Origin: Chromatiaceae bacterium
GTDB taxonomy: Bacteria > Pseudomonadota > Gammaproteobacteria > Chromatiales > Chromatiaceae
Length of the DNA: 64,000 nt
Direction: 5' to 3'
Assembly: GCA_016714645.1 (NCBI GenBank)
Contig: JADKCI010000004.1
Location: 124,001 to 188,000 of the forward strand
Shown piece by piece: positions 51,201 through 60,324 of this stretch. The translations under genes were made by a program, and so were the position numbers. The notes beneath the pieces are model-generated. The model was not told where the DNA came from and did no database searches. It saw nothing but the letters and a program-made list of their open reading frames with translations. Numbering within the stretch: the stretch's first letter is position 1; every line of letters begins with the position of its first letter.

Positions 51201-51667
51201 CCGTCTGGTGACAGGTTGGCCCCACCCAGGAGCAGGGCGAGGAGGGCGGCCGGTTCATCGGTCTGGCGCAACCGCTCCCGGAATTCCTCCTCCCCGAACA
51301 GTCCCGCCAGTTGGGCCAGGAGTTGGAGATGGACCTCGGTGGCGGCCTCGGGGACGAGCATGGCGAAGGCCAGGTCCACCGGCTGTTCATCGATGGCGTC
51401 GAAGTCTATGGGTTGACGGACCTGCACGAAGGCACCGATGGCCTCGCCCGCTTCCTTGATGCGGGCGTGGGGCAAGGCGACGCCATGGCCCAGGCCGGTG
51501 CTGCCCAGGCGCTCGCGCTCCAGCAACCGCTCAAGGATGGTGTCGGTGTTTAAAGGGGGCTGGGCGGAGGATAGCAGTCCGGCGAGGACCTCCAGCAGGC
51601 GCTTTTTGCTAGTTATTTCCACGCCGCCGGCGATACGCTCGACGGTGAGGAACTGGGGAGGAAACAT
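51197..51667 (-). CDS. ptsN: Nitrogen-regulatory PTS EIIA-Ntr (PtsN)
   Basis: A 156-aa EIIA of the fructose/Ntr type. His67 in GHGVALPHARI is the phospho-site. In relatives it controls potassium transport and nitrogen/phosphate regulators. It lies between hpf and hprK in the standard rpoN cluster. Confidence 0.95.
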   Translation of the reverse strand: MFPPQFLTVERIAGGVEITSKKRLLEVLAGLLSSAQPPLNTDTILERLLERERLGSTGLGHGVALPHARIKEAGEAIGAFVQVRQPIDFDAIDEQPVDLAFAMLVPEAATEVHLQLLAQLAGLFGEEEFRERLRQTDEPAALLALLLGGANLSPDG

Positions 51668-51778
51668 CGAAGGCGGCTCCCGATGAAGCTTGATGATGGA
51701 TTAGGCGTCTTGCGGCCGGCGCCGCTCACCCCAGGGTGGGGCGGCGCCGGCGCGGATTATGGCACGGCCTTGCGTCCC

Positions 51779-52099
51779 TTACTCGCTTTCTGTGACCTTG
51801 GGGATGGGCGCGCGGTGTTCGCTCTTTTTCTCCTTATGCTTGAGGATCTGACGATCAAGCTTGTCGCTCAAGGCGTCGATGGCTGCGTACATGTCTTCCT
51901 CAGTGGCCTCGGCATGGATATTGCCCCCATTGATCTGAATGGTGGCCTCGGCGCTGTGCCGCAGCTTTTCGACGGCGAGGACGACGTGGGCATCCAGCAC
52001 ATGGTCGAAATGCCGCGAAAGTCGTTCAAAACGGCTCTCGACATAGTTGCGCATGGCCTCGGTGATTTCGACATGATGACCCGTCAAGTTTATTTGCAT
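51779..52099 (-). CDS. hpf: Ribosome hibernation promoting factor Hpf (short)
   Basis: A 106-aa protein starting MQINLTGHHVEITEAMRNYV, which binds 30S subunits and favours inactive 70S/100S ribosomes in stationary phase. A basic/acidic tail (KHKEKKSEHRAP) is present. The start at 52099 matches the family. It is the second gene of the rpoN cluster. Confidence 0.95.
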   Translation of the reverse strand: MQINLTGHHVEITEAMRNYVESRFERLSRHFDHVLDAHVVLAVEKLRHSAEATIQINGGNIHAEATEEDMYAAIDALSDKLDRQILKHKEKKSEHRAPIPKVTESE

Positions 52100-52200
52100 A
52101 GCGTGACTCCTGGGTGTCCGAAGGAATGGCCAAAGACCCGCATCCTGGGCCGGCCAACGCTTGCGATCCCTCGCCCTTGCCACCTTTGCGGGTGGCGAAT

Positions 52201-52246
52201 GGCGGCCCTTCCCGGGGCCGCCGCGCCACTGGCCGGACCAGTGGCG
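52201..52246 (-). terminator. Two adjacent hairpins between rpoN and hpf
   Basis: Stem CGCCACTGG / CCAGTGGCG (52224-52232, 52238-52246) with a 5-nt loop, next to GGCGGCC / GGCCGCC (52201-52207, 52216-52222). They follow the rpoN stop within 17-62 nt on the minus strand. No T run, so they may slow RNA polymerase or protect RNA ends rather than stop transcription. Confidence 0.5.
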
Positions 52247-52262
52247 TGACGATACTGGTTAC

Positions 52263-53747
52263 TCATCCTAGCCGGCGGCGCTCGTTCGAGGCCGCGATGC
52301 CCAGGTTCTCGCGATATTTTGCGACCGTGCGGCGCGCCACATTGATGCCCTGGTCAACAAGAATCGCCGCAATCCTTTGGTCGCTCAGTGGCTTGGATGG
52401 CGATTCGGTGGCTACGAGCTTGCGTATATGGGCGCGGATGGCGACGGAGGAGCATTCCCCCCCCTCGGCGGTATTGACGTGGCTGGAGAAGAAATACTTG
52501 AATTCGTAGGTGCCGCGCGGGGTATGCATGTACTTTTGGGTGGTCACCCGGGAGACGGTGGATTCGTGGAGTTCCAGGGCCTCGGCCACGTCGCGCAGCA
52601 CCATGGCCTTCATGGCCTCCTCGCCCTGTTCAAGAAATTCCCGCTGCATCTCCACGATCTTGGTCGCCACCCTCAGCACGGTATCGTTGCGGCTGAGCAG
52701 GCTCTTGATGAACCAGCGCGCATCCTGGAGATGGTTGCGCAAAAAGGTATTGGTATCGCTCTGATCGGCGCGGCGGATAAGCTTAGCGTAATCGGCGTTG
52801 ATCCGCAGCCGGGGCGTGCACTCGGGGTTCAGTTCCACCACCCAGCCCCCGTCCTTCTTGCGCACAAAGACGTCCGGTATCACATAATCAGGCTTGCTTT
52901 CGGCGATCAGGTTGCCAGGGCGGGGCTGCAGGCCGCGGATCTCGAGGATGGCGGCGGCGATCGCCTCGGGTGTTAAACCGAGCTGACGCTGAATCCGGTC
53001 CAGGTCGTTGCGCGACAGGGCGAGGAAACAGTGTTCGCAGATGGCCATGGCATCGCGGGTGGCGGGGGAGGGGTCCGGGCGCTGGCGCAACTGGATCAGC
53101 AGGCATTCGGCCAGGTCACGGGCACCAACGCCCGGGGGGTCCAGGGCCTGGATGCGATGCAGAACCGTCTCGATCTCCACCAGGGTCAGCTTTTCGTCTC
53201 CCAGGACCTCCAGTAATTCCTCGCAGCTTTGGCCGAGGTAGCCGTCGGGGGCGATGGCATCGACGAGGGTGGTGGCGATGGCCATCTCGGTGTCATTGAG
53301 ACGGATCAGGTTAAGCTGCCAGTGCAAAAAGTCCTGAAGGGTCTCGGCGCGGCTCTGTTGGGCGAAGAGGTCAAAGTCGCCTTCCTCGCCGCCGCTACCG
53401 GAGACATGGCCATCGAAGTGGTCGGTCCACTCGCTGTCAACGGGCAAGTCGTTGGGGATGGCGGTGTCATCCGGGGTGAATTCCCGATCCAGCCGCGCCT
53501 CGCTGACGGTCTGTTCCTGGTCAATCGGGGCACCTTCATGGCCTGGATCCTGGATAGGGCGCTCGCGGGTGTCCTCGGCCAGGCGTTCGGCCTCCTCGGC
53601 GTTTTCCAGCATGAGGTTCGAGTCCAGCGCCTCCTGGATCTCCTCGCGGATTTCCAGGCTCGAGAGTTGCAACAGGCGGATGGCCTGCTGCAACTGCGGC
53701 GTCATGGTCAGGTGCTGACCGAGCCGAAGCTGGATCGATTGCTTCAT
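52263..53747 (-). CDS. rpoN: RNA polymerase sigma-54 factor RpoN
   Basis: A 494-aa alternative sigma factor. The Gln/Leu-rich activator-binding region I opens MKQSIQLRLGQHLTMTPQLQ, an acidic region II follows, and the C-terminal DNA-binding part ends with the RpoN box ARRTVAKYRENLGIA. It drives enhancer-dependent promoters, commonly nitrogen-related. It is 175 nt downstream of lptB. Confidence 0.97.
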   Translation of the reverse strand: MKQSIQLRLGQHLTMTPQLQQAIRLLQLSSLEIREEIQEALDSNLMLENAEEAERLAEDTRERPIQDPGHEGAPIDQEQTVSEARLDREFTPDDTAIPNDLPVDSEWTDHFDGHVSGSGGEEGDFDLFAQQSRAETLQDFLHWQLNLIRLNDTEMAIATTLVDAIAPDGYLGQSCEELLEVLGDEKLTLVEIETVLHRIQALDPPGVGARDLAECLLIQLRQRPDPSPATRDAMAICEHCFLALSRNDLDRIQRQLGLTPEAIAAAILEIRGLQPRPGNLIAESKPDYVIPDVFVRKKDGGWVVELNPECTPRLRINADYAKLIRRADQSDTNTFLRNHLQDARWFIKSLLSRNDTVLRVATKIVEMQREFLEQGEEAMKAMVLRDVAEALELHESTVSRVTTQKYMHTPRGTYEFKYFFSSHVNTAEGGECSSVAIRAHIRKLVATESPSKPLSDQRIAAILVDQGINVARRTVAKYRENLGIAASNERRRLG

Positions 53748-53922
53748 GAGAAATTAAAATCAGACCTGGTATGAGATTTGAATAGCAAAAGCACAGGGTA
53801 AAGTGTAGCTGAAAAGCGGGCGGACGACTAAGCCGGCACATGATTGCCCAACCCATCAAGCGCTTTGGGGCTCTTCAGCCTCGTGGCCCCCTGTCTGTCG
53901 GTGGTGGCGGACCAGGGCCTGA

Positions 53923-54648
53923 TCACAGCCGGAAATGCTCGCCCAGATAGACGGACCGGACCTGGGCATCCTCCAGCAGGGCTTGGGGGGCGCCCTCCGC
54001 AATCACCTGACCCTCGTTGATGATGTAGGCACGGTCGCAGATGTCGAGGGTCTCGCGGACATTGTGGTCCGTGATGAGGACGCCAATACCGCGGTCGCGC
54101 AGGTGGGCGACAATCTTCTTGATGTCCCCCACGGCAATGGGATCGACGCCGGCGAAGGGTTCATCCAGTAGCATGACCTTGGGCTCCACCGCCAGAGCCC
54201 GGGCAATCTCCAGGCGCCGCCGCTCTCCGCCGGAGAGGCTCATGGCTAGGGAATCGGCGACATGGGCGATACCCAGTTCCTCCAGCAGGTCAAGGCAACG
54301 GCTCTGGCGGTGATTGCGATCCAGGTCCTTGCGCGTCTCCAGTACCGCCAGGAGATTGTCCTGGGCGCTGAGTTTGCGAAAGACCGAGGCCTCCTGGGCC
54401 AGATAGCTCAGTCCCCGTCGCGCCCGCACATGCATGGGTTTGCCACTGATATCCTGGTCTTCCAGCCAGATTTCGCCCTGATCGGCGGCGACCAGGCCGA
54501 CGATCATGTAAAAACAGGTGGTCTTCCCGGCGCCGTTGGGACCCAGGAGGCCCACCACCTCGCCCGCATCCACGTCGACGCTGACCCCCCTCACCACATG
54601 ACGGTGGCGATAGTTCTTGATGAGGTCGCGGGCGCGCAGGGTGGTCAT
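53923..54648 (-). CDS. lptB: LPS export ABC transporter ATPase LptB
   Basis: A 241-aa ABC ATPase powering LPS extraction with LptF/G. The Walker A GPNGAGKTT is at 36-44, the signature LSGGERRRLEIARAL follows, and the Walker B is VMLLDEPFAGVDP. Start overlaps the lptA stop by 4 nt, as usual. Confidence 0.97.
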   Translation of the reverse strand: MTTLRARDLIKNYRHRHVVRGVSVDVDAGEVVGLLGPNGAGKTTCFYMIVGLVAADQGEIWLEDQDISGKPMHVRARRGLSYLAQEASVFRKLSAQDNLLAVLETRKDLDRNHRQSRCLDLLEELGIAHVADSLAMSLSGGERRRLEIARALAVEPKVMLLDEPFAGVDPIAVGDIKKIVAHLRDRGIGVLITDHNVRETLDICDRAYIINEGQVIAEGAPQALLEDAQVRSVYLGEHFRL

Positions 54649-55196
54649 TGTTTGGGGGGCGGCGTGATATGAATTTTTACCCGCTCCTTGCCCTTGGCGC
54701 TGGCGCCGGCCTTGACCCTAGCGTTGGTGCGATCGTAAAGGATGCGGTCGCTGCGGAAGGTATCCGTGCCCTGAAAGACGATAGCCTGGTCGATGAGGGT
54801 GATCTCGTCCTTGTCGGCCTGGTATTCCATGCGCAGGGCCTCGGCCTGGACCGGCTTTTCCTCGCCCTCGACCGCCTGCTTATAGGTCGCGGGTTTGCCG
54901 ATGGCGACCACTAACTGCGGACGTTTGTCCTCGGCATGGTGAATGGTGACCTGATCGGCGCGGATCTCCAGGCTGCCCTGTCGCACGATAACCTTGCCCG
55001 AATAGAGACTCAGGCGTTTGCCCTCGTCCATCTCGGCGTTGTCGGCCTCCAGGTACAGGGGTTGCTGTTGGTCGGTTTCCAGGGCCCAGGCTGGGGTCGA
55101 GGACAAGAGGCAGGACCCGAGGATGAGCCCGGGCAGGGGCAGCCTTGGCCATCCGCCCGCGGGTCTGGGAATTGGGGCATAAAGTCCCTGGATCAT
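54645..55196 (-). CDS. lptA: Periplasmic LPS-binding protein LptA
   Basis: A 183-aa protein with a signal peptide (cleavage near AWA, residue ~38) and a beta-jellyroll typical of the LPS bridge: QQPLYLEADNAEMDEGKRLS then YSGKVIVRQGSLEI. Between lptC and lptB with 4-nt overlaps on both sides. Confidence 0.94.
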   Translation of the reverse strand: MIQGLYAPIPRPAGGWPRLPLPGLILGSCLLSSTPAWALETDQQQPLYLEADNAEMDEGKRLSLYSGKVIVRQGSLEIRADQVTIHHAEDKRPQLVVAIGKPATYKQAVEGEEKPVQAEALRMEYQADKDEITLIDQAIVFQGTDTFRSDRILYDRTNARVKAGASAKGKERVKIHITPPPKQ

Positions 55197-55849
55197 GGCA
55201 TCTCCTCGATCACTTGATCGGCCGGGTCCGGGTCGGGAGGCGGGTCTTGCGCGGGCTTGGGGCGGTATTCCAGGCTCACGCGGCCGAAGAGGCGGGCGCG
55301 TAGGGTCTCGCCGAACCAGGCCTCGCCGCCGCGGGGGCTGTTCAGCCAGTCCGCGCCGCTGACGGCGCGCAGGGGTTGGTCGGTACGGCCATATTCCTCG
55401 TTGGGCCAGACGAACAGCTCCCGGGTTTCGACCTGGAGGGGCGGGTTGTCCGGGCTGGCCTCGCGGTCCAGAAACACTCTGCCGTGGAGCCGCACCTCCT
55501 CGGCCTTCTCGGAAACCCAGCCGCGCTCCGACTTGAGCAGCCAGGGCGGTCCGGTCTTCGGGAACAGGGTCAGACGCGGCTCATCCAGTTCGCTGCCCGC
55601 GTTATCCGGGTAATGCCGCGCCTCGCGGGCGACCAGCCGCCGGTGGGGCCGGCCATTTTCGTCCAGGGTGGTGGCTCTCAGTCCATTGATGGTGTGATCC
55701 GGCTGGCCTTGGCTCCCATCCTCCACCCGAGGGGGGGCATCGCGCATCCTTCCCAGCCACCAGGCGGTGATGGCCAGCAGGGCAAGCAGGATTGGCAGCA
55801 GGCGCTGACGGCTAATGCCCATGCTGGCCGTGTCGAGGGGGGATCTCAC
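55193..55849 (-). CDS. lptC: LPS export protein LptC
   Basis: A 218-aa bitopic protein. One membrane helix (LLPILLALLAITAWWL) is followed by a periplasmic LptC domain (LRATTLDENGRPHRRLVARE, LVARLR-type repeats and ESPNEEYG-like WPNEEYGRTDQPL). It connects LptB2FG to LptA. Translation could also start at 55822; the longer start overlaps kdsC by 4 nt and fits the operon style. Confidence 0.92.
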   Translation of the reverse strand: MRSPLDTASMGISRQRLLPILLALLAITAWWLGRMRDAPPRVEDGSQGQPDHTINGLRATTLDENGRPHRRLVAREARHYPDNAGSELDEPRLTLFPKTGPPWLLKSERGWVSEKAEEVRLHGRVFLDREASPDNPPLQVETRELFVWPNEEYGRTDQPLRAVSGADWLNSPRGGEAWFGETLRARLFGRVSLEYRPKPAQDPPPDPDPADQVIEEMP

Positions 55850-56367
55850 AGGTAGCGCGCCATCATGGCCTCCAGGGTACCCTGGGCCTCCATGATGAGT
55901 TCGCAGAGGTCCCGGGCCGCGCCCCGGCCACCGGGAGAGCGGGTCTGCCAGTGGGCGTGGCGCTGAACCAGGGGATGGGCGTCGGCGACGGTGACCGCCA
56001 GACCGGCGCGGCGCAGGACGGGTAGGTCCACCACGTCATCACCCACATAGGCAATAGCCTCGTCCGTCAGGCCCAGGTTCAGTTTCAGTTCCTCGTAAGC
56101 GGCCAGCTTGTCCAGGATGCCTTGATAGAGGTGGTTGATGCCCAGGCTCGCCATGCGGATGCGTACCACCTCCGAGGAGCGGCCGGTGATGATGGCCAGG
56201 GTGACCCCGGTTTGACGCAGCATGACCATGCCGTGACCGTCGCGGGAGTTGAAGGCCTTGTACTCCTGACCATCGTCGCCGATAAAGAGGCTGCCGTCGG
56301 TAAGTACCCCGTCCACGTCGAAAATGGCGAGTTTGATACGACTGGCGCGCTCAAGGATGTCTCGCAT
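55846..56367 (-). CDS. kdsC: 3-deoxy-D-manno-octulosonate 8-phosphate phosphatase KdsC
   Basis: A 173-aa HAD phosphatase removing phosphate from Kdo-8-P. The nucleophile motif IFDVDGVLTDGSL is at 15-27 and the metal-binding VGDDVVDLPVL near 120. It sits between kdsD and lptC, the normal order. Confidence 0.96.
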   Translation of the reverse strand: MRDILERASRIKLAIFDVDGVLTDGSLFIGDDGQEYKAFNSRDGHGMVMLRQTGVTLAIITGRSSEVVRIRMASLGINHLYQGILDKLAAYEELKLNLGLTDEAIAYVGDDVVDLPVLRRAGLAVTVADAHPLVQRHAHWQTRSPGGRGAARDLCELIMEAQGTLEAMMARYL

Positions 56368-56392
56368 GATGGTGAATCCCCGCTGGCAAATG

Positions 56393-57400
56393 TTAGACCA
56401 CGCCCGCTCGCAGCAGGTCGTGCATGTTCAGGGCCCCGGCCAGTTGTCCCGCCTCGTCCACCACCAGCAGGGCGTTGATCTTGCGCTCCTCCATGACCCG
56501 CAGGGCCTCGGCGGCGAGAATCCCGACCCTTACCGTCACGGGCTGGCGGGTCATGACGGCATCGACCGGAGTGGCGTGCAGATCGAGGGCCCCATCCAGG
56601 GTCCGCCGCAGATCGCCATCCGTATAGATGCCGGCGATACGACCTTCCCCATCGACGATGGCGCTCATGCCCAGCCCCTTGCGCGTCATCTCCATCAGGG
56701 TCTCCTTCAGCAGGGTGCCCAGGGGCACGCGGGGGATGGCCTGGTCCCGGTGCATGATGTCGTCGACGTGCAGCAGCAGGCGTCGCCCCAGGGTGCCCGC
56801 CGGGTGGGAGCGGGCAAAGTCGTCCCGGGTAAAGCCCCGGCTCTCCAGCAGGGCCACCGCCAGGGCGTCGCCCATGGCCAGGGCCGCCGTCGTGCTGGCG
56901 GTGGGGGCAAGGCCCAGGGGGCAGGCCTCCTCGGCCACGCTGACGTCGATGTTCACATCGGCGCCCTGCGCCAGGGTCGAACGGGGGTTCCCGGTCAAGC
57001 TGACGAGGGGGACTCCCAGGCGCTTGATCAGCGGCAGGATCAGGAGGATTTCCTCGGTCTCGCCAGAATTGGACAGGGCCAGGACCAGGTCGTCGGGGGT
57101 GATCATCCCCAGGTCGCCATGGCTGGCCTCTCCCGGGTGGACGAAGAAGGCCGGGCTGCCGGTGCTGGCCAGGGTGGCGGCGATCTTGCCGGCGATGTGC
57201 CCGGACTTGCCCATACCCAGGACGACGATGCGGCCCCGGCAGCGGAGCATCAGGTGGCCGGCGCGCGCGAAGCCCTCGTCAAGGCGCTCCACCAGGGCCA
57301 GCACGGCGTTGGCCTCGGTCTCAAGGACCGCCTGGCCCAGGGCGCGCATCTTTTGGGCGCGGTCGGGATTGATCAAGGGTAGGGGCTCGGCGGTGACCAT
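56393..57400 (-). CDS. kdsD: Arabinose-5-phosphate isomerase KdsD
   Basis: A 335-aa isomerase converting ribulose-5-P to arabinose-5-P for Kdo. The SIS domain has VLGMGKSGHIAGKIAATLAS and SNSGETEEIL, followed by two CBS domains at the C terminus (e.g. GEGRIAGIYTDGDLRR). It is the first gene of kdsD-kdsC-lptCAB, divergent from mlaF. Confidence 0.96.
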   Translation of the reverse strand: MVTAEPLPLINPDRAQKMRALGQAVLETEANAVLALVERLDEGFARAGHLMLRCRGRIVVLGMGKSGHIAGKIAATLASTGSPAFFVHPGEASHGDLGMITPDDLVLALSNSGETEEILLILPLIKRLGVPLVSLTGNPRSTLAQGADVNIDVSVAEEACPLGLAPTASTTAALAMGDALAVALLESRGFTRDDFARSHPAGTLGRRLLLHVDDIMHRDQAIPRVPLGTLLKETLMEMTRKGLGMSAIVDGEGRIAGIYTDGDLRRTLDGALDLHATPVDAVMTRQPVTVRVGILAAEALRVMEERKINALLVVDEAGQLAGALNMHDLLRAGVV

Positions 57401-57500
57401 GACCCGGTGATTGTTTCAGAGGCGTCACGGGCACGCAAGGGCGATGCGGATTTGCATTCCCCCGTCGGGACCCAGCCGAAGGCGCCGCCGCCGGTTTGGC

Positions 57501-57529
57501 TTGACGCTTGCTAGAGGTAAGGGGACAAT
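57501..57529 (+). promoter_or_regulatory. Possible promoter for the mla operon
   Basis: TTGACG (57501-57506), 17-bp spacer, GACAAT (57524-57529) in the 213-bp gap between divergent kdsD and mlaF, 84 bp upstream of the mlaF ATG chosen here. The -10 is a weak match. Confidence 0.4.
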
Positions 57530-57613
57530 TTGAGCCTTTGGTACAGCCTTTCGGCGGCGGGAATCGGGCACATGGGATTGAGTAGCCCTCGCATATCCGG
57601 CGAGACCGGGGTC

Positions 57614-58447
57614 ATGGCATCCGTGGATCGCCGGCTGGAAGAGCCTGGCGATGATATTCTTGTGCGCATTCGTGGCCTGGCCTTTGCCCATGGCGGCCGG
57701 CGTATCTTTGATGGCGTGGACCTGGACATACCCCGGGGCAAGGTGACGGCGGTCATGGGGCCGAGCGGCACGGGTAAGACCACCCTGCTCAAGCTCATCG
57801 GGGGTCAACTGCGCCCCCATGCCGGCAAGATCGAGGTGGATGGCGAGGATGTCCATGCCCTGTCCAAGGGTGATCTTTTCCGCCTGCGGACCCGCATGGG
57901 GATGCTGTTCCAGAGCGGGGCCCTCTTGACGGACCTCACGGTCTTTGGCAACGTCGCCTATCCTCTGCGCGAACATACCCGGTTACCGGAATCCATGATC
58001 CGCAAGCTGGTCCTGATCAAGCTGGAAGCCGTGGGTCTGCGGGGCGCCCGGGACCTGAAGCCCAACGAACTCTCCGGCGGCATGGCCCGACGCGTGGCCC
58101 TGGCGCGGGCTATCGCCCTGGACCCCATGATGATTATGTACGACGAACCCTTTACGGGACAGGACCCCATCTCCATGGGGGTGCTGGTCAAATTGATCCG
58201 GCAGCTCAACGATGCCAGCCGCCTGACCAGCATTGTCGTCTCCCATGACGTGGCGGATACCACCAGCATCGCCGACTACCTCTATGTCATCGCCGGGGGC
58301 AAGGTGATGGCGCGGGGAACGCCCGCGGAGATTCGGGCCTCGTCCTCCGAGTGGGTGACCCAATTCATGGAGGGGCTGCCGGATGGGCCTGTCCATTTCC
58401 ATTATCCGGCACCCGCCCTGGCGACGGACCTGTTGGGGGCCAACTAA
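57614..58447 (+). CDS. mlaF: Phospholipid transport ABC ATPase MlaF
   Basis: A 277-aa ABC ATPase of the Mla complex that moves phospholipids between outer and inner membranes. Walker A GPSGTGKTT at 49-57, signature LSGGMARRVALARAI, Walker B IMYDEPFTGQDP. The ATG at 57614 is preferred; in-frame starts at 57572 or 57530 are possible but lack conserved sequence. Four nt before mlaE. Confidence 0.95.
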   Translation: MASVDRRLEEPGDDILVRIRGLAFAHGGRRIFDGVDLDIPRGKVTAVMGPSGTGKTTLLKLIGGQLRPHAGKIEVDGEDVHALSKGDLFRLRTRMGMLFQSGALLTDLTVFGNVAYPLREHTRLPESMIRKLVLIKLEAVGLRGARDLKPNELSGGMARRVALARAIALDPMMIMYDEPFTGQDPISMGVLVKLIRQLNDASRLTSIVVSHDVADTTSIADYLYVIAGGKVMARGTPAEIRASSSEWVTQFMEGLPDGPVHFHYPAPALATDLLGAN

Positions 58448-58451
58448 CATC

Positions 58452-59231
58452 ATGTTGGATGCCCTTGCCCGTCTCGGCCACCTGGGTCTGCATGCCCTGG
58501 CCCGCCTGGGCCGCGGCCATCTGCTGCTCCTGGCTATCCTGAGCGGGCTGCCCAGCCTGCTGGCGCGGCCGCGCCTGCTGTTGGCCCAGATTCACAATGT
58601 CGGCGTCCTCTCGGTCTTGATTATCGTGGTGTCGGGGCTCTTCGTGGGTATGGTGCTGAGCCTGCAGGGCCACTATGTCCTGTCCCAGTTTGGGGCGTCG
58701 GAGAGCCTGGGGGTCATGGTCGCGGCCTCGCTGGTCCGGGAATTGGGGCCGGTGGTCACGGCCCTCTTGGTCGCGGGTCGCGCCGGCTCCGCCCTGACCG
58801 CCGAGATCGGCCTCATGAAGGCTACCGAACAGTTGTCCGGCTTGGAAATGATGGCGGTCGATCCCATCAAGCGTATCCTGACCCCGCGGTTTTTTGGCGG
58901 CCTCCTGGCCATGCCCATGTTGGCGGCGATGTTCAGCGCCGTTGGTATTATCGGCGGCTATTTCGTGGGCGTGGGCCTGCTCGGCGTGGATGACGGCGCC
59001 TTCTGGAGCCAGATGCAGAGTAAGATCGACTGGCGCGAGGATATCGTCAACGGCGTCATCAAGAGCCTGGTCTTCGGTTGGGTGGTGACCTGGATCGCCC
59101 TCTTCGAGGGCCACGACAGCATCCCTACCTCCGAGGGAGTCAGCCGGGCGACCACTCGCACCGTGGTGCATTCCGCCCTGGCCGTGCTCTGTCTGGATTT
59201 CGTTCTGACCGCCCTGATGTTTGGAGATTAA
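58452..59231 (+). CDS. mlaE: Phospholipid transport permease MlaE
   Basis: A 259-aa integral membrane permease with about five to six helices. ASLVRELGPVVTALLVAGRAG and TAEIGLMKATEQLSGLEMMA are the MlaE signature. Start at 58452 is the first ATG after mlaF; the frame to 58383 overlaps mlaF. Confidence 0.96.
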   Translation: MLDALARLGHLGLHALARLGRGHLLLLAILSGLPSLLARPRLLLAQIHNVGVLSVLIIVVSGLFVGMVLSLQGHYVLSQFGASESLGVMVAASLVRELGPVVTALLVAGRAGSALTAEIGLMKATEQLSGLEMMAVDPIKRILTPRFFGGLLAMPMLAAMFSAVGIIGGYFVGVGLLGVDDGAFWSQMQSKIDWREDIVNGVIKSLVFGWVVTWIALFEGHDSIPTSEGVSRATTRTVVHSALAVLCLDFVLTALMFGD

Positions 59232-59234
59232 CCC

Positions 59235-59699
59235 TTGTCCCGTTTGCGCATAATCGAGATTCTGGTGGGCGCCTTCATGGCGGCTGGCTTCATCGCCCTC
59301 TTCTTTTTGGCCATGAAGGTGAGTAACCTGAGCGCCGACGTCGGTGGTCAGGGCTACCGTCTCAGTGCCCGCTTCGAGAATGTCGGCAGTCTCAAGGTCC
59401 GCGCCCCCGTGGCCATGGCCGGGGTGCGGGTCGGGCGGGTGGAGGCCATCGATTTCGACAAGGACCGGTACGAGGCGGTGGTGACCCTGCGCATCGACCC
59501 GCGTTACGACACCATTCCCGATGACACTATCGCCAGCATCTTCACGTCCGGCCTGCTCGGGGAGCAATATATCGGCCTCGCCCCCGGCGGGAGCGAGGAC
59601 CATCTCGCCGACGGCGGCAGCCTGACGCAAACCCAATCGGCCCTGGTCCTGGAACAGATGATCGGGCAGTTTCTCTTTAAGAAGGCAGAAGAAGGTTAA
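59235..59699 (+). CDS. mlaD: Mla MCE-domain substrate-binding protein MlaD
   Basis: A 154-aa anchored protein: one N-terminal helix (ILVGAFMAAGFIALFFLAMK) and a MCE domain (YRLSARFENVGSLKVRAPVA, FTSGLLGEQYIGL). It forms the hexameric periplasmic ring of the Mla transporter. It starts with TTG 3 nt after mlaE. Confidence 0.95.
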   Translation: MSRLRIIEILVGAFMAAGFIALFFLAMKVSNLSADVGGQGYRLSARFENVGSLKVRAPVAMAGVRVGRVEAIDFDKDRYEAVVTLRIDPRYDTIPDDTIASIFTSGLLGEQYIGLAPGGSEDHLADGGSLTQTQSALVLEQMIGQFLFKKAEEG

Positions 59700-59703
59700 G
59701 CTT

Positions 59704-60324
59704 ATGAGGCGTTTTGTATTGTTAGCGGTATCGCTCCTCCTGGGGCTGGGTATCCTGGCCGAGGGGGCTTGGGCATCCCAGCCCGACGCGGCGACCAAGC
59801 TGGTCCAGGACGTGAGCCAGAGGATGCTCTCCACCCTGGAAAAGCGCCGGGCGGATGTGGAGCGGGACCCCAGCCTGATCTTCGGTCTGGTTGACCAGAT
59901 CGTCGTCCCCCATTTCGATTTCGAGAAGATCACCCAGTCGGCCGTGGGTCAGCATTGGAAAGATGCCTCCCCCGAACAGCGCAAGGCCCTGGCCAACGGT
60001 TTCCGCGAGGTGCTGATCCGCACCTATGCCAAGGCCCTGCTGAATTATTCAGGCCAGGATATCCGCTACCTGCCCGTCAAGCCGGGGCAGCGCGAGGCCA
60101 CGGTCACCGTGCCCACGGAGGTGCGCGAGCGTGGTGGCCCCGTGGTCCCCGTCGATTACCGCATGTACGAAAAGAATGGCCAATGGCTGGTCTATGACCT
60201 GGTCATCGACAATGTCAGCCTCATCGCCAACTATCGCGGCAGCTTCAACACCGAGATCCGCCGCGATGGCATCGATGGCCTCATCCGCCGCCTCGGCCAG
60301 ATGAACAAGAAGGGCGAGGTGTGA
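59704..60324 (+). CDS. mlaC: Periplasmic phospholipid-binding protein MlaC
   Basis: A 206-aa exported protein (signal peptide, cleavage near AWA) of the MlaC/Ttg2D family. HFDFEKITQSAVGQHWK, YRMYEKNGQWLVYDLVIDNV and VSLIANYRGSF are typical. It ferries lipids between the outer-membrane complex and MlaFEDB. Stop overlaps mlaB by 4 nt. Confidence 0.95.
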   Translation: MRRFVLLAVSLLLGLGILAEGAWASQPDAATKLVQDVSQRMLSTLEKRRADVERDPSLIFGLVDQIVVPHFDFEKITQSAVGQHWKDASPEQRKALANGFREVLIRTYAKALLNYSGQDIRYLPVKPGQREATVTVPTEVRERGGPVVPVDYRMYEKNGQWLVYDLVIDNVSLIANYRGSFNTEIRRDGIDGLIRRLGQMNKKGEV

